Part shown: positions 10,427 to 24,299 of the stretch, one piece after another
How the letters are laid out: each line of letters opens with the position of its first letter
Position numbering within the stretch: position 1 is the first letter of the stretch
Origin: Onchocerca volvulus
Taxonomy: Eukaryota; Nematoda; Chromadorea; Rhabditida; Onchocercidae
Assembly (NCBI GenBank): GCA_000499405.2
Contig: HG738139.1
Coordinates: forward strand, 11,370,616-11,434,615
Direction: 5' to 3'
Length of the DNA: 64,000 bases
Notes under the pieces: generated by a model
Seen by the model: the letters and a program-made list of their open reading frames with translations, nothing else
Database searches by the model: none
Told to the model about the DNA's origin: nothing
Translations under genes and position numbers: made by a program

Positions 10427-13400
10427 AAATGAATTAAATAATTCAAATTGAATAACGCCATTAATAGAAAGTTTAAATTCAAATACCGAATTATACAATC
10501 TCATTAATTTCAATAATATAAATGAATTCCATTTCGAAAAGGCTAAGAATAATACTTTGATATTTTACGTCAATTAGAAATGAAATTGCAAAGTGATGTA
10601 TAAAATAAAAGCATCTAAAAATAAATTTCATTCATGTCTTATTCTTAAAATTGAAAAAGAAATTAAAATTTTAAATATTTAACTTTTCAATTGTATTTCA
10701 AAATTTAAGATACCTATAAGAAATAAAAATTTTTTTACAAAAATGAATTTATTTAATTTGAAATTTTACCAAAATATGCAAAATTTTCTAAATCTTACTT
10801 TTCCATTCATTCTAAACTATTTTCTCAAATTAGGCAGAAATGAAACAATGATAATCATAAAGGAAGGAATTTCGATTTTTTGTTTGTGTTAAAATTTTAG
10901 CAAGACACAGGCCAAACTGACGAAATTATGTTTGTAGACAGAAATTGTTGTCAATAAAATATACTTCAGAATAACAGCTGATTCTTACACCAATCATTTG
11001 ATTTAATGATGACGTAATCAATCAATTTTCTTTTTGGATCTATTGATTTAGTTATGATATGACACTGATACTTTTGTCAATAAGAAATTATTTGAAGTAT
11101 TATTAAGAAATAAAACTTATGTTGCTAAAAATTGTGGTCTATTTCATTTGCAGAAATGTTTAAATTTTGTCAATTGAAACTTTTTTCAACCTAATTCAGG
11201 ATAGTATTCTTTAGTTATAATATGTATACACTAATTTTTCTTTTTATTTCAAAATATATTTCACGTAAACTAATAATATATTCACTGATGTAATATCTAG
11301 ACTTCGTTTTATTTTCTCACTTGATTCCAAATTTTTTGTAATATCCGTTTGAGCTGAAAGCTAAAGAAATGATTATTTTAAATTTGACGAATTAATCAGG
11401 CAAACATTTCATGGCTTCAATTCCAATACAAAAACTAACTCATTACATTGCATCAAATGAGTTTTATATCTAATATTTATTGTATATCTTGATTAATTTT
11501 GCAAATAAAGAAATGGAATATTTGTCAAGCATACTTTACATCACAAAGCAATTTTATCATTTAATTGAGAAACTGATATTGAAAAAACGGCGAATAAATG
11601 AAACATTTTATATATAATTATCTCCAAATATTATCAGAAATTATCATCACAGCAAAATAATTACGAATGCAGCCAGTTGCAGTATGTTAATATTATATTA
11701 TTTATTGTAATACATGATGGAAATAAAGTTTGGTTGGACAATTTTACAAGATAAACTTATGATTGTATTATCTAAGAATTTTTCTATCATTTCCCTTCTT
11801 CTTCTTGAAATTAATCTTAGAATAAGTAATAGTTTAATAATAATGATAAAAATCATTACAGTAATAATAATTGTTATTATGACTGTAACAATAATAAAAA
11901 AAATAATAATAATTCTTTTATGGCATGATATTTGATGGATGATAGTTTATAACAGCAAAATTGAATTCAATGAATGATAGAAATGAAAGAAATCTTTTCA
12001 ATCCTTTTATGAAATCTCAAAAAAAAGAAAAAAAAATGCCTGAAAGACAAAAATCACTTAAAGAATCATGAAATAATCACATTACTTGAAAATAGAATGT
12101 AAGAAATCGATCAGAATAATCTTTAATTGCAAGCTATTTGCAATTTTTTTGATCTTAACTAATAGCAGGTTGAAATGAGAAAATTTGCATTTAATCAGAA
12201 AATTTTATTAATTTTAGGCAAGAAGCTATGATACATTTATGAAATATGAAGGTGACAATATAAAAATAATCATTGGTCGATAATAAGCTTTCAAGATAGC
12301 TACAATACAAATATCTGAAATTGGTAAATGCTTCAAATGATCGAAATTCATAACATATATATGTGAAGCCTAATACAATTTACAAATATTAACTTGTAGC
12401 ACAAAAAGAAATAATTTACAACATTTTATCTTTAATAAAAAAAAGCTGGATAAGATTTTTTGATTGACACTACTGCAAAACCATGCTTAAGCTTTTAACT
12501 TGTCAACTAGAACATAATTTACAACATGTTAATATAGCACAAAGTGAGTTGATCATCATAGCACGACACAATTTTCAACATGTCAATTATAATGTAAAGG
12601 TCAAAAATTTGCTTCAACTAAGATATTTCTATAAAACAAAGATTCTTTGATCATTTGAGAATATCTGCACTACAAAAAATATTTCCGACACATGGAAAGA
12701 AAGATGATTATGGCTCTTATGATTATTGGTGTTTCGTTGATTATCTAATCGCATATCATTGTACTAATTATATTTCATTATCAAACATTTTTGAATAGAA
12801 AGTTGAACCATTTTATACTGTATGATATGACAAATCATACAGTATTCTTGTATCACTGTCACAAGAGTAAGCTATTTGCTTACTGTACAACTACTGTCAC
12901 TAATATCATCATTAATTGTCATATTTGTTTAATATTGTGACAATGCTATTACATTGTTTGCATGAGTATCATGTTGTAATTTGTAGCTACAATGACTGTT
13001 TGCACGTCATACTGTCATTAATTTTTGTAATTTGCAACATTTTGCTGCTCATTTTATTACTGTGAATTATAATTTATTATATCTTAACCAATAATATAAA
13101 TTGAATGAAAACAGAAAACTTGGAATAAATCAGAAAGTCATAACAAATGAAAATTTAATAATAGAAAAAAATTTACAATTAGTTCTTCTCACTGATTTAT
13201 GATCTCAAAAAAAAGAAAAAAAAATCTTTAATTATTGCAATAGAATCATGTGCTACTGTGTAAACATGACCGCCGTTGAAATTTGTAAAAACAATTAATT
13301 AAATAACGTTGATTGTTTTTAACAGACATAATTGAAGAATGAAAATGTAAAATGTTGAAACGATTGTAAAACTAAAACATATGGACAAATTGAAATCATA

Positions 13401-15810
13401 TGATTAGAAATAAAGTGGTTAATATATGTGCAAAAGTATGAAAAAATGTTTTTAATTTTGCAATTTTTTGAAATATCAGTTTCTACAATATTGATTCACA
13501 TGCTTCTTTTATTTTATGACAAAGGAAAAGGAGAGAAATATGCAGACTTATTTAATTTTTTATTTTTTATTTTGCAATTTTCTCTTTGTCAATCTTTTTA
13601 GGATTATAAATCAACGAAGAAGAAGAACTGGTTGTAAATTATTACTCATTATCAAATTTTTACCCAATTGCAGATTTTCTCATTTTTTTAATTATTTAAT
13701 CTTGATTTAAGACAATATAAAGATAAATTATATTGCGATAAATCAAATTCATTAACGAATTATTTAGTTTTACCTTCCTTTTTTTTTTTTTTTTATCAAT
13801 TTCTTATTATGCATTATTACATTCCATTAATTATTGAAATCAAAATTCAACGAAACAATTTTGATACATTGTTATTGAAATATTCATTTTTCACGTAATC
13901 ATGTATTCATTTTTAACGTAATCAAGTGTAATAATTATAATAATCATTTCAAAAAATTTTTTTTTATTTTTTATTAACAGCAAAATATTTTTTGTTCATT
14001 TTTGTATTTTGTTCTGCTAATTCGAAATTTATAACAGACATAACTGGATGCTAAGTATAATTTGCGAATGTGCAACAAACAATTCCGAGTTTTTTAAGAA
14101 TTTTACAAATAATATCAAAGATAACTACAAAACTTATCATGATCGATAAAATTATGTTCAAAGTCATAAGTTCACAACTGATATATCCTAATATAATTGA
14201 TAACAAAGTGTGAAATGGAATGAACTGAAAATTTGCGCTATACAAGTTATTCGTTATTGTCGTCATCGTTTAATCAATTTATCATATTTTCATAAATCAA
14301 TTTCATTATGTAAGATGAAATTTAATACTTTGATTTTAAAATATTTTGATTCTATTTTTTTTTAAATACTTTAATTATATTTTTATATTTTTGAATGTTT
14401 TACACAAATATTGATCTGAAATTGATGAGAAATAATGGAAAGAAAAATGATAGAGGGAAAATTTAAACTTTTTAATAATAAATTAAGTAAAAATTAAAAT
14501 AAAAGAAGATATACTGCATTTCAAAAAATTCGTAATTATATCAAAAATTAGCATTTCTTCAAAGATTAATAAATATGGAAATTAAAACAAAAAATGATTA
14601 AATGATTTCATTTTTTGATATAATTCCTTATTGTTTATTTGCATGTTTCCATTAGTTAAATTATCCAATCATCAAAACAAAAATAGGTTATTATTGATCG
14701 AAGCAAACTTGCTCCATTTACTACCTTTCTTATTTAAAAGTAAATTAAAATCTCACATACCTTTCAAATATTTGTCATATGATTAAAAATTTCAAATATT
14801 TTTCAATTACTTCATATTATATATTTCATATATAATTTTCAAATATTTTATATTTTTGATCGTTTAAAAATTAATCAATTTATCATGAAATAAAACTTTA
14901 ATAATTGATAAACAATTATTAATAACTGAATTTCCGATTTCGACATTTTAGGATTCAAATTCAGGAGTAAAATTTTTAAAAATGATAAATATTTTGAGTT
15001 TACAAAAATAATTATATATTTTTCATTTAAAAAAAAAAAATTATTATAATGGATTGCTATCATCATCGTTAAGGGATATAAACAATATCAAAAAAGAGAA
15101 TCGATATTTGCAGGATTGATGAATCAGTTTTTTCCGGCAAATATTGACTCTTTTCAGAAAAACATTTGTTCTACGTAATTCAAAGTAAATAATTTCGATA
15201 TTTCAATCAAAATTGTTTGAATAAGATTAAAATTTAAATTTTAACGATACTTGAATGATTGTAATTGAAGAAATGAGAATATTTCATTCATTTCAAATAA
15301 GAATAGACATCAATTTTTGCATTTATATTTCATATAAAATTATAAAATTTATAAAAATATTTTTTTTTCACTATTATTCCGCTTATTGAATCAATTTCAT
15401 CGATTTTATGAAATCGCCACTTTTTATAAAATAGGACTTTTTTTTCTTCAGAATCGTCACACTTGGAAATAGTCAGTATTAATTTTATAATTATTATGAT
15501 TTTGTTGTCAATGGTAACTTTTCTTTTAGATTTTTATCCATTTTAGAATACATTTTCAATCAAAGGATTCATCTACAGAGAAAAACTTGATCAACTGAAT
15601 AAAAATAGGTAAATTTTCAAACTTTTAATTTGAATTACAAAACTAAGATTAATTTAACTCATAACTAAATTTCGATTCGATTAGAAATGTTTGAATAAAT
15701 TGAATAAAATTTAATTAATGATCGGAGAATGATAATTTGATTATTGATTTATATCATTTAATGGGAAAAGGGTCAAATTTCATATTCAGTTGATCATATT
15801 TTTAATGCAA
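10427..15810. other. Gene-poor intergenic DNA
   Basis: About 5.4 kb of AT-rich sequence with poly-A/T runs and short repeated words, for example ATTTACAACAT near 12415 and 12520, and an 11-mer AACAGACATAA at 13321 and 14033. The longest protein-like minus-strand frame (14266-14051, 71 codons, hydrophobic) has no recognisable relative. Confidence 0.4.
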
Positions 15811-15863
15811 AAAAGTCAAATATCATATACGTCATTTAATGACGCATATGACATTTGACTCTT
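15811..15863. repeat. 53-bp near-perfect palindrome
   Basis: Arms 15811-15836 and 15838-15863 pair over 26 positions with three mismatches around a single central base (CATT-T-AATG). It could form a cruciform or a hairpin RNA, or be a remnant of a palindromic element. It lies about 430 bp outside the left arm of the large inverted repeat. Confidence 0.85.
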
Positions 15864-16292
15864 TTTTTTTTGTTTATTCATATGTTATTTTTCAGATTTA
15901 AATGATTCATCTCTTAACATATCAAAAATTCATATAGCATTGCTTAAATTTCACAATTTAATTTACATCATGCTTCATGTGATGGTAATATAAGTAAACA
16001 GACTTGTCATCATTGTTGTGAATTATGAAATTTGTTTTGCAATGTTGAACATGGCACATCAAATAAATAACTTTTCATCCATTATATTCACTTCAACAAT
16101 TCTTTCGTTTTTTTTTTTTTTTCATTCCTCTCGAAGGAAAAAGAAGAAAAAAACTTCTCGAAATATTGCAAAAATTTTTAAACATCGAATAACTCTTTTA
16201 TTTCGTCTGAAAAGAATATTACTCAACTAATTACGTCATCTTTACTTCAACTGATAACACTTTAATAGCTTTTCAAGACTTACGAATAATAA

Positions 16293-18377
16293 CAGACATA
16301 ATAAATGTCGACACATAATATTATCCTATAAACATCGAACATATTACTGTCCTGTTTTATGTTTATTTTATCATTTTTATTCCTCTTTCTATTTAAATAG
16401 AGAATGGATATCGATTCATTTGAAATTAACTTGAATCCACTTGAAGAGAAATTTCATCCTAATTTTTGGAAATTTTATATATCCTTTTTAAGACAAAGAT
16501 CAATTCAAGCTCTTTTAAATTGAAATGAATAGCAAAAATAGTATAACTATTTGACATAATAATAATAACCAACTTATGTAACGATGATTAACTGATATGA
16601 TTCTGATCAACTTATGTGACAATGACTAACTGATGTGATGATGACCAACTGATATGATGATGATCAATCAGAGGACAACGTTAATGAATGATAACAAAAA
16701 CCTTTTTTTTTTTATAGCGGCATTAATAGTAGAAGCAAAAAAATGATGTGATGATTTTTCAAATTTAATCTTTACTAGAATCTGAAATAAAAATCATTAA
16801 AATTTCAGGTGAAATTTTTAAATTTGGAATAATTTGGTTTGGGTATTTTTGGTTTTGCATCAATTATGTTAGAAGTATTGTAAGCAGTGGTTTGTTAGTT
16901 CATAATCGCAATTTATTCTTTAGTGATTTCGAATTATTAGATATAAATAGAAAAAGATTTTGCAAAGAAAAAAAAATTCAAAAACTTTGACAAGCCTTAA
17001 TCTAAAAATTGGAAAACAAAAGAAGGATTTCACCGGTCTTAAATTTTGAAATTATTGTTAAAAATTGATTGATTAAAATCTAAAATTACTCGTAAAATTT
17101 AAAACTACAAAAAAAATTACGAAATGAATAGTTTTGCAAGTTGCAAATTGCGAAATGAATAGTTTTTTATACTTTTTTTTTTCGTTAATCCGTTATTAAA
17201 GGCTTACATGTGAATGACACCTGTCACAACGAAAATGTAGAAGCGAGAAGTAATTTGTTAAAATGAGGAAATCCATTTCATCAATTTAGAAATATTTCCA
17301 TCTCAATTGTGGGGAAAGTTTAAGCAAATGAAATTTCATTTTTTTTTTTTTTTTCTGCAAAAACTGAGGAAAAATCAGTATTAGAGACATCTTGAAATGA
17401 AAAGATTTCAAATGAAATTTTTCAAATGTGAAAATATATTGTTTTGATAATATTCAAAACTTGACTTATTTTGCATTTAAATAATTAATTAATTTTATGT
17501 TTCCATCCGGGTTTTAATTTCAATTTTTCTTGTGATAAATATTTGAGTGAATTAATATTATATATGCATTTTATCACATTCTTAAATCTTATATTATTTT
17601 TTGAAGATGATTTCAAGTTTAGTTTCAATTAAAATTAATTGGCAATATTTTTTCGCTTATTTCTGACTAATTAGTTTTAATTACAATTTTAGTTGTAGTA
17701 AAAAGATTCAAAAGATTTTTGGATCATTTTTATTATTAATTAGGCTGTCTATTTTCAATAGATCTAGTCATAATAGAATTACAAGTTTCTCTTTTACTCA
17801 AATTTTGCTGAGTTTTTTTGAAGGAGAGGTTGACTATAATTTACTAGAAAAACCTATAATTTAGTTCATTATTTTTCTTTTCCGAAACATGTTTGTTTAA
17901 TTTTAGGGTAAAGCAAGCAACTTGTAACAAAGTTCTAAAATTTATTCTTGAAATAAAATTGTTTTTCTAATTGCTGATGTAATTAAATGAGTCAGTTAAC
18001 TAAAGAGGAAAGATTATCTAAAAAATTTTCAACATTTGTTTCAAGTTAACTGAAATTGAATACGAGTTTCAATCAATCCAAAGAAAAAAAGCGTCACCTG
18101 ACCGCAAAGTTTTCGTAAAGTTTTGCAAGAAATCATTTATCAATCAGCAAACGAGAAATTATAATGAGAGGTCAAAGACAAGCTTTGATCAATTTCAAAA
18201 TAATGAAACGGGACCATCTATTTATCTCAAAATTAATGAATAGTGATCATTTGTTTATCTCAAAATTTCTTTCTGCAGCTATTCATCTGCAAACAAACAA
18301 AATTATATGGAAAGGTCATGGGTTATAATTTAAGATAAATTTAAATATAATGAAAAGGCAAAACAAAATCATATGGA
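16293..18377 (+). repeat. Left arm of a 4.7-kb inverted repeat
   Basis: About 2,085 bp that recur as the reverse complement at 18922-21006. The arm starts CAGACATAATAAATGTCGAC and ends AAAATCATATGGA. I compared several stretches and found only scattered differences: single-base changes near 16560, 17290, 17468 and 17685, and one inserted A near 16645. Identity is therefore very high, probably about 99%. The arm has no plausible coding frame. No target-site duplication is evident outside the arms. Confidence 0.97.
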
Positions 18378-18921
18378 AAAGTCAGGGACTATAATTTAGT
18401 TAATTCATTTCATAAATTTGACAAATGTTTGCTTCTTCATTCATATATTTCTTCATATCCTATTCAAGAATTTCATTTCTTTTCAAAGAAACTAACAATT
18501 AGTTTTTTTGATTATCAAATTTTGCTAAAAATGTTTAACGATGAAACTAAATTTGATATGACTAATTTCTTTCGTTTAAGAATTTCCTGTTAGTCAGAAT
18601 TTTCAAAATTCATCCTTTGATTTTATTTAAATACAAGTGTTTATTTTGCTGACAAATGTTCCCGATGAAAAGATATTCACATTGTGAAATGAAATCAATA
18701 AATATGATTCATTATTATCAAACATTTGAAATTAGCAAATCGAAATTGATAATAAAAAATTATTTTGCAATTGAAAAAAATAGGAAATATTAGAAGATTA
18801 TATATAATGGAAAAATAGGAAATGAAAAATAATAGTACAAAAAAAGACGAAAATAAAACTGAAATGTACAATGAAAAGGATATGATTTTTTTTTTGTTTT
18901 GCCTTTTTCATTATATTTAAA
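18378..18921. repeat. Spacer (loop) of the inverted repeat with partial tandem duplications
   Basis: 544 bp of unique AT-rich DNA between the arms. At its left edge a diverged second copy of the last ~60 bp of the left arm begins (TATGGAAAAGTCAGGGACTA against TATGGAAAGGTCATGGGTTA at 18305). At its right edge (about 18880-18921) a second copy of the last ~45 bp of the right arm is present. The arms thus end inside short tandem duplications. Confidence 0.85.
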
Positions 18922-21006
18922 TCCATATGATTTTGTTTTGCCTGTTCATTATATTTAAATTTATCTTAAATTATAACCCATGACCTTTCCATATAATTTT
19001 GTTTGTTTGCAGATGAATAGCTGCAGAAAGAAATTTTGAGATAAACAAATGATCACTATTCATTAATTTTGAGATAAATAGATGGTCCCGTTTCATTATT
19101 TTGAAATTGATCAAAGCTTGTCTTTGACCTCTCATTATAATTTCTCGTTTGCTGATTGATAAATGATTTCTTGCAAAACTTTACGAAAACTTTGCGGTCA
19201 GGTGACGCTTTTTTTCTTTGGATTGATTGAAACTCGTATTCAATTTCAGTTAACTTGAAACAAATGTTGAAAATTTTTTAGATAATCTTTCCTCTTTAGT
19301 TAACTGACTCATTTAATTACATCAGCAATTAGAAAAACAATTTTATTTCAAGAATAAATTTTAGAACTTTGTTACAAGTTGCTTGCTTTACCCTAAAATT
19401 AAACAAACATGTTTCGGAAAAGAAAAATAATGAACTAAATTATAGGTTTTTCTAGTAAATTATAGTCAACCTCTCCTTCAAAAAAACTCAGCAAAATTTG
19501 AGTAAAAGAGAAACTTGTAATTCTATTATGACTAGATCTATTGAAAATAGACAGCCTAATTAATAATAAAAATGATCCAAAAATCTTTTGAATCTTTTTA
19601 CTACAACTAAAATTGTGATTAAAACTAATTAGTCAGAAATAAGCGAAAAAATATTGCCAATTAATTTTAATTGAAACTAAACTTGAAATCATCTTCAAAA
19701 AATAATATAAGATTTAAGAATGTGATAAAATGCATATATAATATTAATTCACTCAAATATTTATCACAAGAAAAATTGAAATTAAAACCCGGATGGAAAC
19801 ATAAAATTAATTAATTATTTAAATGCAAAATAAGTTAAGTTTTGAATATTATCAAAACAATATATTTTCACATTTGAAAAATTTCATTTGAAATCTTTTC
19901 ATTTCAAGATGTCTCTAATACTGATTTTTCCTCAGTTTTTGCAGAAAAAAAAAAAAAAAATGAAATTTCATTTGCTTAAACTTTCCCCACAATTGAGATG
20001 GAAATATTTCTAAGTTGATGAAATGGATTTCCTCATTTTAACAAATTACTTCTCGCTTCTACATTTTCGTTGTGACAGGTGTCATTCACATGTAAGCCTT
20101 TAATAACGGATTAACGAAAAAAAAAAGTATAAAAAACTATTCATTTCGCAATTTGCAACTTGCAAAACTATTCATTTCGTAATTTTTTTTGTAGTTTTAA
20201 ATTTTACGAGTAATTTTAGATTTTAATCAATCAATTTTTAACAATAATTTCAAAATTTAAGACCGGTGAAATCCTTCTTTTGTTTTCCAATTTTTAGATT
20301 AAGGCTTGTCAAAGTTTTTGAATTTTTTTTTCTTTGCAAAATCTTTTTCTATTTATATCTAATAATTCGAAATCACTAAAGAATAAATTGCGATTATGAA
20401 CTAACAAACCACTGCTTACAATACTTCTAACATAATTGATGCAAAACCAAAAATACCCAAACCAAATTATTCCAAATTTAAAAATTTCACCTGAAATTTT
20501 AATGATTTTTATTTCAGATTCTAGTAAAGATTAAATTTGAAAAATCATCACATCATTTTTTTGCTTCTACTATTAATGCCGCTATAAAAAAAAAAGGTTT
20601 TTGTTATCATTCATTAACGTTGTCCTCTGATTGATCATCATCATATCAGTTTGGTCATCATCACATCAGTTAGTCATTGTCACATAAGTTGATCAGAATC
20701 ATATCAGTTAATCATCGTTACATAAGTTGGTTATTGTTATTATGTCAAATAGTTATACTATTTTTGCTATTCATTTCAATTTAAAAGAGCTTGAATTGAT
20801 CTTTGTCTTAAAAAGGATATATAAAATTTCCAAAAATTAGGATGAAATTTCTCTTCAAGTGGATTCAAGTTAATTTCAAATGAATCGATATCCATTCTCT
20901 ATTTAAATAGAAAGAGGAATAAAAATGATAAAATAAACATAAAACAGGACAGTAATATGTTCGATGTTTATAGGATAATATTATGTGTCGACATTTATTA
21001 TGTCTG
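18922..21006 (-). repeat. Right arm of the 4.7-kb inverted repeat
   Basis: Reverse complement of 16293-18377, ending GTCGACATTTATTATGTCTG at 21006. Poly-T/A runs differ slightly in length between the arms, as expected of two independent copies. No gene is visible. Beyond 21006 the sequence is unrelated to the left flank. Confidence 0.97.
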
Positions 21007-24000
21007 CAATTTTATTTGCAACAAAATGTTTATAAAATATTTCAAAAATCAAATGCTTACGTAGTATTTCGAAAATGAGGAAATAAGCAGAAACTAGAAT
21101 TTGCTTGATGCTTACTATGTTTGCAATTTTATTTACAAATGAAATATTTACTATATAATATTTGGGAATTTCATACAGGAAACAAATTAGTTGTTTACTG
21201 TTATGTGAGAGAATTTGCATAGTGAAAAATGAAAAATAACAACTATTATCTAATTTCCTAAGCCATTAATTATATAAGATATGTAATTAATAAATATACA
21301 TATGTCTATTTTATTTTTGTTATTTCTCAGATATGTCTCTCATTTCAAATTATTATTAACAAAATTTGAAATTTTAGAAAATTTCAAAATTTAATTTAGT
21401 CATTATTATCCTTTACGATATAATAATTTGCATAGAGCTTTAGCATATCGATATAAATCAATTTTTGAATATATTTAAATTTTTTATAATTGTTTTTAAT
21501 CCTTAACATGTAATTTCCTTGTTAATAAAAGGAAAATTGCATTCTTTTTAAATTAGTAATCGATTTATGAAAAAATAGGACTGTCTGCAATCGATAGTAT
21601 TTTCAAATTAATTACAGTCAGAAATTTTCAGTATGTTTCAAGTAATTTCAAAAAAAAAAAAAAAATTTGGTAGACAAAACAATTATTTAAAATATTTCGA
21701 AAAAAGAAGCTCCCACAATCAGTAAAAAAACTTTTTTAATAGAATAAATATTATCGCAATCAATTTTATTTTTTAAATGTCCATTCGACTGAAAAATAAA
21801 AATTACTTTCCTACAAATGAAAAATTGTGTCTTTTACTTTTATCGTTAATCAATTTTTTTTTTCGAAAATAATAAGTAATTTTCTTGATTTTCAAATTTA
21901 AAAAATTTAAAAAATTGCTAAAAAAATCAAATTTTAAAAGAGTGAGTAACTTTTGAAATTTCAAATTTGAAGAATTTTTCATTTTTCGTTAGTTGATGGA
22001 TGTGATAAAGTGATAAAAGGAAGGGAATTTTTTTTTTTTTTTTTCTTGTTTGGGTAAAAGTGAAAAAAAGAGAGAAAAATGTAGAAAGAAGCGGATTTTA
22101 GAGATAATTCTTGAGATTCCTGTATATAGTAGATAGATGAATTTGATAAATGATTATGTGCTTTATGTAAAATGGGATGAAAAAAAAAGCAACAAAAGAC
22201 ATTTATCATTCATTGATATTTTTCTGGATTATGCTTCATTTGAAAGAAACAATGAAATAAAAAATTGTAAACAATTTTTCTTTTTCTTTTTTTTTTTTTT
22301 GTTTTGAAAACTTGAATTTTTATTTTTGAAATACTGAAATGCTTCATCATTATATATGTATATATGCAATGTTAACAATAATAATAAATATTGATTTTTG
22401 ATATATTATATTTTTCTATTCTATTACAGATATTTATCACTCATTGATATTAATACCAATAATTTTTTTTTTCTTATTTCATTTCAACGAAATTCTTAAT
22501 TCGAAGCATTTTTTGATTTAATTTCCAATAATATATTTGATATTTATTCTCGATATTTTTTAAATTATTCATTAATAGCACAAAAATATATGATTAAAAT
22601 ATGTTACATATCAGTTTTCAAAATTTTCTTTTTTTTATTAATCCATAAGCTCAATTTTACGAAGAATTAAAATATATAAAATATCGATTTTTTATTTCAT
22701 TATCCGACAAATCATAGGAAGACTTATTATTATTATATAAAAACTTAAATTCTCATTAATCAGATAATTTTCATTTATTTTAAATTAAATGGAAGAAGTA
22801 TGAATGATTGAAAGATGAATGTGATCATTCATCTCATTCGATCATACTTTATTTCTTCTATTATGATATTCTCCCTGAAGTTAAACAATTCTCTTATTCA
22901 ATTTTCTTTTTTTCTCGAAAATTCTTAACAATTTTCTGAAATGATTCAATATTACTGAAGCAGAAAAAGAATTGAAAATGGCAAAAGAAAAGTAATATCG
23001 ATAAAAGATAGGAAATTAAGTTAGGCTATAAAAAAAGAGATGAAAATTAAATTGCGAAAAATTTCAAAATGATTGCAAGATTTTACGAAAAATTAGAAAT
23101 AAAAATTCCAAACAGAAATAAAATATTTGAAAAAAAAGAAATTATTTAAAAAGTAGGACAATTAAAGAAAATAGCAATTGCTTGTATCAGAAATTGAAAT
23201 GGTATTGATAAGAAATCATCTATTATTACTGTTATTGATTAATGATGATTGACAATACAAATGATGAAAAAAGTGATATGAATTAAATCATCCAGAAATT
23301 ATGATAAGAAAATTAACAGAAATAATTATTATACAGGAAAAAAAATTATAATAATGAATAGAAATAGAAATACATAAAAATAATTGAAATAGTTATAACA
23401 GTTAAATGAGAAGGATAATAATGTTAGCAACAATATATGACAATATTAATTAGAATAATAAGAAGAGTGATAATGAAATTAACGAGTTATAATGATTAAT
23501 GATAAACTAACTATCTAACTCAAATCAAAAATAATTTAAAATTCATTAATTTCATTCTCATTAAGGATCGATAATGAACCAATGAATTGGAAAATATCAT
23601 ATTATTTATATCTAATTATCTAACAACTTTTTCATAATGAACCATCTTTTATTTTGTTTTTGATAATTGCTTAATCTACTTATTTCTTTAATGATAATCA
23701 CGATAAATATATTTAATTTCAAGTATATTACAATATTCGATTATCTATTTTTTCGTTGACTGATTATTACATATCGCCTATGATTTTTTCTCATAATTTT
23801 AAATATCCTAAAAATTCTTCTCATAAATTTATATATTTTCAAATAATCTTTTTTAATTTCAAGTATTTTGATGTACAAATCAACAACCTTAAAGCTTTTT
23901 TCATCAATTTTTCATGTCACATTAAATACATGATGGAGAAATGAAATAAAAAGAAGTCTATATTGGACATGAACTAAACATTGACAAAAAAAAAAAAAAA

Positions 24001-24239
24001 AAAAAAGGAAAAAATGAACGAATAATTTATCATTCTGATCAACTGGTTTAAACGAAAAAAAAAAAAAATATTTCTTTGTCTGAGTGATTTGATGATTGGG
24101 AATTTTTGTACAAAAAATTGAAATAAATTGATCAAACGGATTGATACGGGTTAAGTCTAATTTTTCTATTTATCTATGGGATATCTAAAGATAAAAAAGT
24201 ATAAAAAAAAAAAAAGATTATTCAAAGATAAAAAAAGGA
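21007..24239. other. Gene-poor intergenic DNA
   Basis: AT-rich with poly-A/T tracts. At 21001-21175 a segment TATGTCTGCAATTTTATTTGC recurs as CTATGTTTGCAATTTTATTT about 115 bp later, a diverged direct repeat next to the right arm. No coding evidence; a minus-strand 79-codon frame over it reflects this repeat. Confidence 0.4.
22793..22859. repeat. Imperfect 67-bp hairpin
   Basis: The left arm (AGAAGTATGAATGATT then GAAAGATGAATG) and the right arm (CATTCATCTCATTCGATCAT then ACTTTATTTCTTCT) pair imperfectly around TGAT. It may be a small palindromic repeat; a microRNA precursor is possible, but the loop is very short. Confidence 0.5.
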
Positions 24240-24299
24240 AAGAAATAATCGAAATCTAAATAAATAAAAATGTAAATGTTCGAATTGTTACTTTTCACA

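Noticed and set aside
14051..14266. 71-codon hydrophobic minus-strand frame
   Set aside because: No relatives recognised, no splice partners, and AT-rich DNA readily encodes Ile/Leu/Phe stretches. It remains a weak possibility only.
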